Part shown: positions 40,135 through 49,472 of the stretch, one piece after another
Layout of the letters: the number at the start of each line of letters is the position of its first letter
How positions within the stretch are numbered: position 1 is the first letter of the stretch
Origin: Brevundimonas sp. UBA4553
Lineage (GTDB): Bacteria > Pseudomonadota > Alphaproteobacteria > Caulobacterales > Caulobacteraceae
Assembly (NCBI RefSeq): GCF_002387245.1
Contig: NZ_DGLD01000002.1
Location: 335,515 to 399,514 of the forward strand
Reading direction: 5' to 3'
DNA length: 64,000 nt
Program-made: the position numbers and the translations under genes
The notes under the pieces: model-generated
Seen by the model: the letters and a program-made list of their open reading frames with translations, nothing else
What the model was told of the DNA's origin: nothing
The model's database searches: none

Positions 40135-41450
40135 ACGCGATGCGGTCGCCGCGAGGCCTGTTGGGTTTGGACGACGGGGCCGAGGCCCCTGTGTCGCCAG
40201 GGGCGGCCGGGCGCCGGAACATGCTGCTGCTGATCCAACTGCGCTGGCTGGCCGTGGTGGGGCAGGTCGTGACCATCGCCGTGGTCCACTGGGGGCTGAA
40301 GATCCCGCTGCCGCTAGGCATGCTGCTGCTGGCGCCGGCCGGGCTGGCGCTGATGAACCTGGCCAGCGCGCCGGTCACCCTGCGCCGCCAGAGCGTGACC
40401 GATCCTGAATTGCTGCTGGCCCTGTTCGTGGATGTTGCGGCGCTCAGCTGGCTGCTGTTCTTCAGCGGAGGCGCCGGCAATCCCTTCGCCGCCCTCTATC
40501 TGATGCAGATCGTGCTGGCGGCGGTGCTGCTGAGACCGCCCTACGCCTGGGGCTTTGTTCTGGTCACCAGCGCCTGCCTGGCCTTCCTGGCGGTCTGGCA
40601 CCAGCCCCTGCTGTTGCCGCCCAGCGCCGATGCGCGGCTGAGCCTCATTCAGGCGGGCGCCCTGGTCAACTTCATCCTGATCGCCGTGCTTCTGGTCGCC
40701 TTCGTCACCCGCACGACCCAGAACGTCCGCGCCCGGGACGCCTATCTGGCCGACGCCCGCCAGCAGGCGGCGGAGCAGGATCACATCGTCCGCATGGGGC
40801 TGTTGGCCTCGGGCGCCGCGCACGAGCTGGGGACGCCGCTGGCCTCGCTGTCGGTCATCCTCAGCGACTGGAAACGGATGCCGGAACTGACCGCCAGCGC
40901 CGACCTGACCTCCGACATCGCCGAGATGCAGGCCGAGGTCGAGCGCTGCAAGACCATCGTCACCGGCATCCTGATGTCGGCGGGCGAGGCGCGCGGCGAG
41001 GCGCCGACCATCACCACCCTGGGCGCCTTCCTGTCCGAGATCGTCGCCGACTGGCGCGAGAAATCGAATGACGCCATGGCCATAATACTGCGCGGCCCGG
41101 CGCGCGATCCACGCATCATCGCCGACCCGGCCCTGAAGCAGGTGTTCAGCGCCCTGCTGGACAATGCTCACGAGGCGGGGGCCGAGCGGATGATCATCGC
41201 CGCAGCGCTGGATGACGACCTGCTCTCGGTCGAGTTCAACGACGACGGTCCGGGGTTCGCCCCCGACATCCTCGACCGCGTGGGTCAGCCCTATCAGTCG
41301 ACCAAGGGGCGGGCAGGCGCCGGCCTGGGGCTGTTCCTGCTAGTCAATGTCATGCGCAAGCTGGGCGGCGGCGTCGTCGCCGCCAATCGACGCGACGGCG
41401 GCGGCAGCGTCCGCCTGACCCTGCCTCTGGAGGCCTTGGCGCCCAAATGA
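40131..41450 (+). CDS. regB: Redox-sensing histidine kinase RegB/PrrB/ActS
   Basis: RegB senses the redox state of the quinone pool and controls RegA. The 439-residue protein has six or so helices (about 35-195) with the quinone-binding motif GGAGNPF (113-119) before helix 4, H-box HELGTPLASLS with His231, the redox-box Cys273 in ERCKTI, and an ATPase domain with NDDGPGFAP and GAGLGLFL. All diagnostic residues of RegB are present. It overlaps SURF1 upstream and regA downstream by ATGA, so oxidase, assembly factor and regulator may be one transcript. Confidence 0.93.
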   Translation: MNAMRSPRGLLGLDDGAEAPVSPGAAGRRNMLLLIQLRWLAVVGQVVTIAVVHWGLKIPLPLGMLLLAPAGLALMNLASAPVTLRRQSVTDPELLLALFVDVAALSWLLFFSGGAGNPFAALYLMQIVLAAVLLRPPYAWGFVLVTSACLAFLAVWHQPLLLPPSADARLSLIQAGALVNFILIAVLLVAFVTRTTQNVRARDAYLADARQQAAEQDHIVRMGLLASGAAHELGTPLASLSVILSDWKRMPELTASADLTSDIAEMQAEVERCKTIVTGILMSAGEARGEAPTITTLGAFLSEIVADWREKSNDAMAIILRGPARDPRIIADPALKQVFSALLDNAHEAGAERMIIAAALDDDLLSVEFNDDGPGFAPDILDRVGQPYQSTKGRAGAGLGLFLLVNVMRKLGGGVVAANRRDGGGSVRLTLPLEALAPK

Positions 41451-41992
41451 CCCAACCGACCGACGCGCCCCGCCAATTGCTGATCGTCGAGGACGATGAG
41501 GCCTTCGCCAAAACCCTGCGCAAGTCGTTCGAGCGGCGGGGCTATGAGGTGGTTTCGGCGCGCAGCCATGAGCAGTTGCTCGAACTGCTGGCGATTCATC
41601 ATCCGCAATACGCCGTGGTGGACCTGAAGCTGGGGGCGGCTTCGGGTCTGACCTGCGTCCAGACCCTGCACGCCTTCGATCCCGATCTGGACATCGTGGT
41701 CCTGACGGGTTTCGCCAGCATCGCGACGGCGGTCGAGGCGATCAAGCTGGGCGCCCGCCATTACCTGGCCAAACCCGCGGGCACGGACGAGATCGAGGCC
41801 GCCTTCGCCCGTCAGGACGGCGATCCTGACGCGGCGCTGAGCGCGCGCCCCACCTCGATCAAGACGCTGGAGTGGGAGCGCATCCACGAGGTTCTGGCCG
41901 AGACCAACTTCAACATTTCCGAGACCGCGCGCCGTCTGGGAATGCATCGCCGCACCCTGGCGCGGAAACTGGAAAAGCGTCAGGTGACCTGA
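41447..41992 (+). CDS. regA: Response regulator RegA/PrrA/ActR
   Basis: The 181-residue protein has a receiver domain (about 10-125; acidic EDD at 15-17, phosphorylated Asp59 in VVDLKLG, Lys near 109) and a short Fis-type helix-turn-helix (about 150-181; NISETARRLGMHRRTLARKL). The size and the HTH fit RegA, which controls respiration, nitrogen and carbon genes. The start overlaps the regB stop. A convergent gene follows 7 bp behind its end. Confidence 0.93.
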   Translation: MTQPTDAPRQLLIVEDDEAFAKTLRKSFERRGYEVVSARSHEQLLELLAIHHPQYAVVDLKLGAASGLTCVQTLHAFDPDLDIVVLTGFASIATAVEAIKLGARHYLAKPAGTDEIEAAFARQDGDPDAALSARPTSIKTLEWERIHEVLAETNFNISETARRLGMHRRTLARKLEKRQVT

Positions 41993-41998
41993 CGACCG

Positions 41999-42940
41999 TC
42001 AGTGCGCGCCGCGCCCGAACAGGCGCAGGGTTTGATGCAGCCCGACAGCGAGGATCGCGCCGACGATCAGGCCCAGAAGGCCCGAAATCAGGGCCGTCGT
42101 GGTCCAACTGACGGCTGCGCCCAGAGGGCCGAACAGGCCGCCGGCGGCGTGAGCCAGATGCTCCACCGGCTCAGCCGGCCAGGCCAGGCCCAGCGTATGC
42201 GTGCCATGCAGCAGTATGCCGCCGCCGACCCACAGCATCGCCACGGTGCCGATGACCGACAGGGACGCAAAGATCGTCGGCATGGCCTTGACCAGACCAC
42301 GCCCGATCGCCTGGCTGGTCCTTGAGGGACGCTCGGCCATGTGCAGGCCGATGTCGTCCAGCTTCACCAGCAGGCCCACCGCGCCATAGACCGCGACCGT
42401 CATGGCCAAGCCCACGACGATCAGGACGCCCGCCTGCGTAAGAAGGGGCGCGTTGGAGACGTCGGCGAGGGCGATGGTCATGATCTCGGCGGACAGGATC
42501 AGATCCGTGCGAACCGCGCCGGACACCGTGGCGGCCTCCAGATGGGCCGGGTCGTCGCTCACGGGTTTTTCCTCGGCGTCGTGGCCGCCGAACATCTCCA
42601 TCACCTTCTCCGCGCCCTCGAAGCACAGATAGGCTCCCCCGCACATCAGCAGCGGGGTGATGGCCCAGGGGGCGAAGGCGGTCAGCAGCAGGGCGACCGG
42701 CAGGATCAGCAGCAGCTTGTTGCGGATGGAGCCAACGGCGATCTTGCCGATGATGGGCAGTTCGCGGCTGGGCGACAGGCCGGTGACGTATTTCGGCGTC
42801 ACGGCGGCGTCGTCGACCACGACCCCTGCGGCCTTGGTCGCGGCCTTGCTAGAGGCGGCGCCGATGTCGTCGATGGAGGCGGCGGCCAGTTTGGCGATGC
42901 CCGCGACGTCGTCGATCAGGGCCATCAGTCCAGAAGGCAT
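41999..42940 (-). CDS. DUF808 membrane protein (YedI-like)
   Basis: The 313-residue protein belongs to DUF808: MALIDDVAGIAKLAAASIDDIGAA near the start, VVDDAAVTPKYVTGLSPSRELPIIGKIA (about 42-69), and VMEMFGGHD, with about seven hydrophobic segments. Function is unknown; some members are called YedI. I chose the ATG at 42940; the frame is open to 43021 but the extra part is Arg/Trp-rich with no homology, and the ATG 15 bases downstream (42925) is an alternative. It converges on regA. Confidence 0.86.
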   Translation of the reverse strand: MPSGLMALIDDVAGIAKLAAASIDDIGAASSKAATKAAGVVVDDAAVTPKYVTGLSPSRELPIIGKIAVGSIRNKLLLILPVALLLTAFAPWAITPLLMCGGAYLCFEGAEKVMEMFGGHDAEEKPVSDDPAHLEAATVSGAVRTDLILSAEIMTIALADVSNAPLLTQAGVLIVVGLAMTVAVYGAVGLLVKLDDIGLHMAERPSRTSQAIGRGLVKAMPTIFASLSVIGTVAMLWVGGGILLHGTHTLGLAWPAEPVEHLAHAAGGLFGPLGAAVSWTTTALISGLLGLIVGAILAVGLHQTLRLFGRGAH

Positions 42941-43095
42941 GGGGAAACACCAGCAGAAGGGAAGGGAGCGCCAGTCCTTCCTGCCTGCGACAATGCGTCT
43001 TGGAAAGAGGCAAGGGCGCACGTCAGCTACGCAGCGACGAGCGCGTCAGCGTCCTGTGGTCGGGCTATGTTGTCGAAACAGGAAAAAGAGGACGA

Positions 43096-43171
<76 letters not shown>

Positions 43172-43365
43172 GTACCGTCGTCTGCGCCGTTGGTGCGGCG
43201 CCGGTCTTCGCGGCGACCCGTAGAGGTTGCCCGAAGGGCGCTCCTATTACTCAGGAAGCAGCGGAGGCGCAAGCGTTGATTGCGGCATTTTCTAAAGTTT
43301 GTCCCGCGCGCTAAGGTCCGGCCGGAATCAGCCGCCGGCAGATGCGGCCAAGGGGAAACGTAGAT

Positions 43366-44775
43366 ATGGCGTTTTGGAACCGTCGACGCTCGATCGATGC
43401 GATGCTCGCTCCGCACACGGGGCCGGCGTTGAAGAAGACGCTGAGCTGGCCGCACCTGATGGCTCTGGGCGTCGGCGCCATTGTCGGCACCGGCATCCTG
43501 ACCCTGATCGGGGTCGGCGCCGGACTGGCCGGTCCCGCGGTGCTGATCAGCTTCGCCCTGGCGGGTCTGGTCTGCGCCTGCGCCGCACTAGCCTACGCCG
43601 AGTTGTCGACCATCATGCCCGCCTCGGGCAGCGCCTACACCTATTCCTACGCCGCGCTTGGCGAGATCTTCGCCTGGGTCGTGGGGTGGAGCCTGATCCT
43701 GGAATATTCGCTGGTGGTGTCGGCGGTGGCCGTGGGCTGGTCGGGCTACGCCATTCCCTTCCTGGCGGGCATGGGTATCGACCTGCCGCTGGCCCTGACG
43801 GTCGGGCCCCACGTCGAGGGCGGCCTGATCAACCTGCCTGCCGTCTTCATCATCGCCGTGGTGACCGGTCTTCTGCTGATGGGCACCAGGGAAAGCGCCA
43901 CGCTGAACGCGGTGCTGGTCGTGATCAAGATCGCCGCCCTGGTGGCCTTCGTCGCCATCGCCCTACCGCGCTTCGACGCCGCCAACTTCACGCCCTTCAT
44001 GCCGCACGGTTTCGGCGCGCCCTTCGTTCAGACGGGGGTCATGACTGCGGCGGCCATCATCTTCTTCGCCTTCTATGGCTTCGACGCCATCGCCACGGCG
44101 GCGGAGGAGACCAAGAAGCCCGAGCGCGACCTGGCCATCGGCATTGTTGGTTCGATGGTGATCTGCACCGTCCTCTATATCGCCGTTGCCGCGGCGGCGA
44201 TCGGCGCGGCCCCAGTGTCGTCCTTCGCCGACAGCCCTGAGCCTCTGGCCCACATCATGCGCGGTCTCGGCCAGGGCGTCGCCGCCCAGTGGATCGCGGC
44301 GGCCGCCGTCGTCGCCCTGCCGACCGTGTTGCTGGCCTTCCTGTTCGGCCAGAGCCGGATCTTCCTGGGTATGGCGCGCGACGGCCTGCTGCCCAACCGT
44401 CTGGCCCGGATCTCGAACCGAGGCGTGCCGACGGTGGTGACGATCTTCACCGCCATCGTCGTGGCCGTTCTGGCCGGCATCATGCGTCTGGACGAACTCG
44501 CATCGTTGGCGAACGCCGGCACCCTGATGGCCTTCATGGCCGTGGGCGTCAGCCTGATCGTGCTGCGGGTGCGTGAGCCGAACCGCGAGCGCAAGTTCAA
44601 GGCGCCGCTATGGTGGCTGGTCGGCGGCGTGGCCATCGTGGGCTGCATCATCTTCTTCTTCAGCCTGAAGGCCTCGACACAGCTCTATTTCCTGCTGTGG
44701 AACCTGGGCGGCCTGGCCATCTATCTGCTGTGGTCGTCGCGCAACGCGCGTCTGGCCAAGAGCGGCGAAGCCTGA
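43366..44775 (+). CDS. Amino-acid permease (APC family)
   Basis: The 469-residue protein has about 12 helices and APC marks: GVGAIVGTGILTLIGVGAGLAGPAVLISF (helix 1), YAELSTIMPASGSAYTYSYAALGE (helices 2-3) and FFAFYGFDAIATAAEETKKPERDLAIGI (helix 6). The last motif is typical of the cationic-amino-acid/metabolite group. Substrate is unknown. AAGGGGAAA lies upstream of the ATG at 43366; the frame opens at 43342 but that start lacks a site. The Hpt gene follows at once (TGATG overlap). Confidence 0.92.
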   Translation: MAFWNRRRSIDAMLAPHTGPALKKTLSWPHLMALGVGAIVGTGILTLIGVGAGLAGPAVLISFALAGLVCACAALAYAELSTIMPASGSAYTYSYAALGEIFAWVVGWSLILEYSLVVSAVAVGWSGYAIPFLAGMGIDLPLALTVGPHVEGGLINLPAVFIIAVVTGLLLMGTRESATLNAVLVVIKIAALVAFVAIALPRFDAANFTPFMPHGFGAPFVQTGVMTAAAIIFFAFYGFDAIATAAEETKKPERDLAIGIVGSMVICTVLYIAVAAAAIGAAPVSSFADSPEPLAHIMRGLGQGVAAQWIAAAAVVALPTVLLAFLFGQSRIFLGMARDGLLPNRLARISNRGVPTVVTIFTAIVVAVLAGIMRLDELASLANAGTLMAFMAVGVSLIVLRVREPNRERKFKAPLWWLVGGVAIVGCIIFFFSLKASTQLYFLLWNLGGLAIYLLWSSRNARLAKSGEA

Positions 44776-45128
44776 TGGCGGCGCGTGATCTGACGGGGGC
44801 GGTGGACTTCACCGTCCTTGAAACCATGACCGGCGGCCTGGACGACATCACGGAAGAGGTGTTGGGGCTGTTTGTGCAGCAGGCCGTCCTGTGGTCGCCC
44901 ATGCTCGACGCCACGTCCGAAGGATGGCGCGATGCGGTGCACACTATCCGGGGGGCGGGCGCGGGGATTGGCGCACGTGACCTGGCCGCAGTCTGCGCCG
45001 AGGTCGAGCATGGCGACCAGACCCTGGCGCCCGCCGGCCTGGAGCGGGTCAGGACGGCCCTGGACGCCGTGTTGACCGACATCGCCGCCTATCGGCACGA
45101 ACTGGCCTTGAGGAGCCTGAAGGGCTGA
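44775..45128 (+). CDS. Histidine phosphotransfer (Hpt) domain protein
   Basis: The 117-residue helical protein fits a stand-alone Hpt: TEEVLGLFVQQAV, then DAVHTIRGAGAGIGA with phospho-accepting His56, and a C-terminal helix ending in RSLKG. Hpt proteins pass phosphate between receiver domains. No kinase or receiver gene is adjacent, so the relay partner is unknown. Caulobacterales use small Hpts such as ShpA, and this could be one; that is inference. It overlaps the permease stop, which suggests coupling without an obvious functional link. Confidence 0.82.
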   Translation: MAARDLTGAVDFTVLETMTGGLDDITEEVLGLFVQQAVLWSPMLDATSEGWRDAVHTIRGAGAGIGARDLAAVCAEVEHGDQTLAPAGLERVRTALDAVLTDIAAYRHELALRSLKG

Positions 45129-45138
45129 AGGCGGGGCG

Positions 45139-45471
45139 TCAGCCTCGCGTCTGGTCGAACCGGGCGAACTCGTGGGCGATGCAGCGGTCGATCAGCAGGC
45201 GCCAGACCGGCTCGGCGATGTCGGGCGACAGGCCGGCGGGTTGGGCGGCGGCCAGGACCTTTGTCACCACATCGTCGATGCGGGCCTGGTCGAAGACGGC
45301 GTCGCGGTTCGGCTTGATGCGGGCGGCGGCGTCCATGTAGCGCTGACGCTCGGCCAGAAGCGTCACCAGAGCCCGGTCCAGCGCATCCACGCCCTGACGC
45401 ACGTCGAGCATGGTGGCGCAGTCTTCCGGGGCCTTGCGCTCGTCGATGGCGACGGTGCGAGGGGCGGTCAT
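45139..45471 (-). CDS. Chorismate mutase (AroQ type)
   Basis: The 110-residue helical protein makes prephenate from chorismate for Phe and Tyr synthesis. VRQGVDALDRALVTLLAERQRYMDAAARIK (about 25-54), with Arg/Lys at usual active-site positions, and the C-terminal WRLLIDRCIAHEF match AroQ. Its ATG at 45471 lies 4 bp after the FNR stop, so they are co-transcribed. The start 33 bases further up would overlap FNR without gain. Confidence 0.87.
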   Translation of the reverse strand: MTAPRTVAIDERKAPEDCATMLDVRQGVDALDRALVTLLAERQRYMDAAARIKPNRDAVFDQARIDDVVTKVLAAAQPAGLSPDIAEPVWRLLIDRCIAHEFARFDQTRG

Positions 45472-45475
45472 TAGA

Positions 45476-46291
45476 TCAGCCGACAAAGGCGCGCTCCAGA
45501 ACATAGTCGCCGGGCTCGGCGTTCGAGCCTTCTTTCAGGCCGTAGGATTCCAGCAGTTCGCCGGTTTCCTTGATCATGGCCATCGAGCCGCACAGCATGA
45601 CGCGATCGCTGTTGGGTGAGAAGCCGATGGGCAGTTGCAGGTCGGCGAAGACGTCGCCCGACTTGATGCGGTCGGTGATGCGGCCCGGGGTCTCGAAACG
45701 CTCGCGCGTCACGGTCGGATAATAGGTCAGCTGCGCCCGGGCCTCGTCGCCGATCAGCGGATCGTCGTGGATCTCGTGACTGAAGAAATCGCGATAGGCC
45801 AGGTCGGCGACGTTGCGCACGGTGTGGCAGACGATGACCTGCTTGAAGCGCGAATAGGTCTCGGGATCGCGCGCCACGGACAACCAGGGCGCCAGGCCCG
45901 TGCCGGTGCCGATCAGCCACAGGCGCTCGCCGCCGGTCAGGGCGTCCAGCACCAGGGTGCCGGTCGGCTTCTTGCCCATCAGAACGCTGTCGCCCGCGAC
46001 GATCTTCTGCAGGCGCGAGGTCAGCGGGCCATCCTCGACCTTGATCGAGAAGAACTCGAGTTCCTCCGCCCAGAAGGGGCTGGCGATGGAATAGGCGCGC
46101 AGCACCGGCTTGCCGCCATCCTCGCCGGGCAGGCCGATCATGACGAACTCGCCCGAACGGAAACGGAAGTCCTCAGGGCGTTTCAGACCGAAGCTGAACA
46201 GCTGATCGTTCCAGTGGCGGACCCACAGGACCTCGAGGTCGTGGAAGGGGCTGGCCTTGGCGGGCGGCGCGGAAGGGGAGGCGTCGGACAT
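45476..46291 (-). CDS. fpr: Ferredoxin--NADP(+) reductase
   Basis: The 271-residue flavoprotein moves electrons between NADPH and ferredoxin or flavodoxin. FAD binding is shown by RAYSIASP (about 66-73), and NADP binding by IGTGTGLAPWLS (about 126-137); the C-terminus ends VLERAFVG as in the bacterial Fpr subgroup. It is the first gene of the pair with chorismate mutase and is divergent from the DPP IV-like gene with a 105-bp gap. Confidence 0.92.
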   Translation of the reverse strand: MSDASPSAPPAKASPFHDLEVLWVRHWNDQLFSFGLKRPEDFRFRSGEFVMIGLPGEDGGKPVLRAYSIASPFWAEELEFFSIKVEDGPLTSRLQKIVAGDSVLMGKKPTGTLVLDALTGGERLWLIGTGTGLAPWLSVARDPETYSRFKQVIVCHTVRNVADLAYRDFFSHEIHDDPLIGDEARAQLTYYPTVTRERFETPGRITDRIKSGDVFADLQLPIGFSPNSDRVMLCGSMAMIKETGELLESYGLKEGSNAEPGDYVLERAFVG

Positions 46292-46396
46292 GGCGACTAC
46301 CTAGGCCGTCACGGGCGAATGCGAAAGGCTCGCGGGCGTCGCAGACGTGCAGATTTGCGGATGACGGCGGCGGATTCCGTCTCTAGCTTCGCCGCC

Positions 46397-48679
46397 ATGC
46401 GCACATTTCTTCTTGCTTCGACGATCCTGATGGCTGCGACCTCGGCCTTCGCCCAATCCTCTCCCCAGCCCGTGACGCCCCCTGCCGCAACGGCGCCGGC
46501 GTCTTCGATCCTGACGGTCGAGCGGGTCTTCGCCAATCCGTCTCTGTCCGGGCCGGTGGCCAAGGGCGTCAGCCTGTCGCCGGACGGCGAACTGCTCGCC
46601 TTCCTGCGTTCGCGCGAGGACGACGTGGACGTGCTGGACCTGTGGGCCGCGCCGGTGAAGGGCGGCGAGCCGTTCAAGCTGATCGACGCCCGCGCCCTGG
46701 CGCCCGACGCCGGCGAACTGTCCGAGGCTGAGAAGGCGCGGCGCGAGCGCATGCGCATCAGCCAGCGCGGCGTGGTCGAGTATTCGTGGGACGAACAGGG
46801 GCGCTACATCCTGGCGCCGCTGGAAGGCGACATCTTCCTGGCCAACCGCGCCGATGGTTCGGTGCGTCGTCTGACGGAAACCACGGCGGACGAGATCGAC
46901 GCCAAGGTCTCGCCCAAGGGCTCCTTCGTCAGCTTCGTGCGAGATCAGGATCTGGTTGTTATCAATCTGGCGTCAGGCGCCGAGCAGGCGATCACCAGCG
47001 ACGGCGACGGCCTGATCACCTGGGCCACGGCGGAGTTCATCGCCCAGGAAGAGCTGGATCGCGACACCGGCTACTGGTGGAGCCCGGACGAGCGCTTCAT
47101 CGCCCTCCAACGCACGGACGAAACCCAGGTCGACGTCATTCCGCGCCTGGACATCACCGGGGGCGGCGCATCCGTGATCGAGCAGCGCTACCCGCGCGCG
47201 GGGCGTCCCAACGCCGTGGTCGAGCTCTATGTGCAGGACGTTCAGGCCGGCAAGCGGGTCAAGGTCGACCTGGGCGCGAATACCGACATCTATCTGGGCC
47301 GCGTCAACTGGGCCAAGGACGGGCGGACCATGTACGTCCAGCGCCTGTCGCGCGACCAGAAGACCCTGGATCTGTTGAGCGTCGATCCGGCTACCGGCGC
47401 CAGCCGCGTCATCGTCACCCAGCGCTCGGACGCCTGGGTGCCGTTGAACCATGACTTCAAGCCGCTGACGAACGGCGACTTCATCTGGGCTTCGGAAGAG
47501 AGCGGCTGGAAGCACTTTTACCTCCACACCCGGGACGGTCGTCGCCTGCGCGCGATCACGCGCGGCGACTATCCGGTCAAGTCGCTGGAAGGCGTCAACG
47601 AGGCGACGGGCGAGGTCTTCTTCACCGCCTCGATGCGCGACGGCAAGGAATATCCGATCGAGCAGCAGCTGTTCCGCGCCAGCTACAAGCGGACCGTGAC
47701 GCCCACCGAAATCACCCCGCGCGGCGGCTGGTGGAGCGCTTCGGTCAACCGCACCGGCACGGCCTATGTCGGCAACTATACCGACGTGAACACCCCGGCC
47801 CAGTCGGCCCTCTATTCGATCGACGGAGCGCGTGTGCGCTGGATCGAAGAGAACAGGCTGCAGCCCGGCCACCCCTTCTGGCCCTATGCGGAGCGCCAGC
47901 AGAAACCGACCTTCGGCACGCTGCAAAGCCACGGCGAGACGCTGATGTGGCAGATGACCACGCCGCCGGGCTTTGACCCGACCAAGACCTATCCGGTCGT
48001 CATGCAGGTTTACGGCGGCCCGTCGGGCGGCGGGGTCAAGAACGCCTGGCAGGGCGCGACCAACCAGCTTCTGACCGAGGCCGGCTATATCGTCTTCCGC
48101 ATGGACAATCGGGGCGAGGGCGATCGATCGGCCGCCTTCAAGCAGGCCCTCTATCTGAAGATGGGCCAGCCCGAGATCGAGGATCAGGTCATCGCCGCTG
48201 ACTATCTGCGGTCGCTGCCCTACGTCGACGACAGCCGCATCGCCATGATGGGCTGGTCCTATGGCGGCTTCATGAGCCTGATGGCCCTGACCGAGCCGAA
48301 GATGGGTCTGGCCTCGGCCTTGGCCGGTGCGCCGCCGACCGAGTGGAGCCTCTACGACACCGCCTACACCGAGCGTTACATGTCGACGCCGCAAGCCAAT
48401 GTGGAAGGCTATGCCGCCTCCGACGTGCTGGGCCGTCTCGACAACCTGACCGGGCGTCTGCTGCTGCTGCACGGCATGGCCGACGACAACGTCATCTTCG
48501 AGAACACCACGCGGGTGCTGAACGCCCTGCAGGAAAAGAGCATTCCCTTCGAGACCATGCTCTATCCGGGGCAGCGCCACGGCGTGCGCGGCAATGATCG
48601 CCAGCTTCACCTGTGGCGCACCTACCTCGACTTCCTGGACCGCACCATCGGCGCGCGCGCGCCTGAAGCAGACAAATAG
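46397..48679 (+). CDS. Exported dipeptidyl peptidase IV-like S9 peptidase
   Basis: The 760-residue protein has a signal peptide (MRTFLLASTILMAATSAFAQ), a DPP IV N-terminal beta-propeller (about 60-500; EFIAQEELDRDTGYWWSPDE carries the double-Glu motif for the peptide N-terminus) and a catalytic domain with Ser621 in GWSYGGFMS, Asp in MADDNV and His in RHGVRG. It should release X-Pro or related dipeptides in the periplasm. The frame is open far upstream (to 45635) but that is antisense shadow of FNR. Confidence 0.93.
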   Translation: MRTFLLASTILMAATSAFAQSSPQPVTPPAATAPASSILTVERVFANPSLSGPVAKGVSLSPDGELLAFLRSREDDVDVLDLWAAPVKGGEPFKLIDARALAPDAGELSEAEKARRERMRISQRGVVEYSWDEQGRYILAPLEGDIFLANRADGSVRRLTETTADEIDAKVSPKGSFVSFVRDQDLVVINLASGAEQAITSDGDGLITWATAEFIAQEELDRDTGYWWSPDERFIALQRTDETQVDVIPRLDITGGGASVIEQRYPRAGRPNAVVELYVQDVQAGKRVKVDLGANTDIYLGRVNWAKDGRTMYVQRLSRDQKTLDLLSVDPATGASRVIVTQRSDAWVPLNHDFKPLTNGDFIWASEESGWKHFYLHTRDGRRLRAITRGDYPVKSLEGVNEATGEVFFTASMRDGKEYPIEQQLFRASYKRTVTPTEITPRGGWWSASVNRTGTAYVGNYTDVNTPAQSALYSIDGARVRWIEENRLQPGHPFWPYAERQQKPTFGTLQSHGETLMWQMTTPPGFDPTKTYPVVMQVYGGPSGGGVKNAWQGATNQLLTEAGYIVFRMDNRGEGDRSAAFKQALYLKMGQPEIEDQVIAADYLRSLPYVDDSRIAMMGWSYGGFMSLMALTEPKMGLASALAGAPPTEWSLYDTAYTERYMSTPQANVEGYAASDVLGRLDNLTGRLLLLHGMADDNVIFENTTRVLNALQEKSIPFETMLYPGQRHGVRGNDRQLHLWRTYLDFLDRTIGARAPEADK

Positions 48680-48691
48680 CCTGATCCTGTC

Positions 48692-48728
48692 CCGGCGGAA
48701 CAAGCGGCAAGCGCCGCCGTTCCGCCGG
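48692..48728 (+). promoter_or_regulatory. Hairpin covering the start region of the iron-permease-like gene
   Basis: CCGGCGGAAC (48692-48701) and GTTCCGCCGG (48719-48728) form a perfect 10-bp stem with a 17-base loop, ending one base before the ATG at 48730. It may end peptidase transcripts or hide the ribosome-binding site of the next gene. Confidence 0.5.
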
Positions 48729-48729
48729 A

Positions 48730-49202
<473 letters not shown>

Positions 49203-49206
<4 letters not shown>

Positions 49207-49472
49207 GCGCCTTGGTCGCCAATGTCGTGGGTACGGCGGCGGCCCTATGTTCGATCACAAGTTTCGCGCCCCAGATGATCAAGATCTGGAAAACGCGAGA
49301 CGCCTCATGCGTCTCGCTGAAAACCTATTCGCTGACCGTCACATGCTTCTTGTTGTGGACCGCCTATGGCGTGATGATCGGCGCCTGGCCGGTCGCCGTG
49401 GCCAACGCCTGCGCGTTGATCATGGCGGCCGGGGTGCTGGTGATGAAGTGGCGCTTCAGTCGCGGTAGTTGA
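49203..49472 (+). CDS. SemiSWEET / PQ-loop sugar transporter
   Basis: The 89-residue protein has three helices and the PQ motif in ITSFAPQMIKIWKTRDASCVSLKTY (about 18-42), as in bacterial SemiSWEETs that dimerise to carry sugars. The GTG start overlaps the previous stop. The last 17 bases overlap the end of the convergent M20 gene. Confidence 0.87.
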
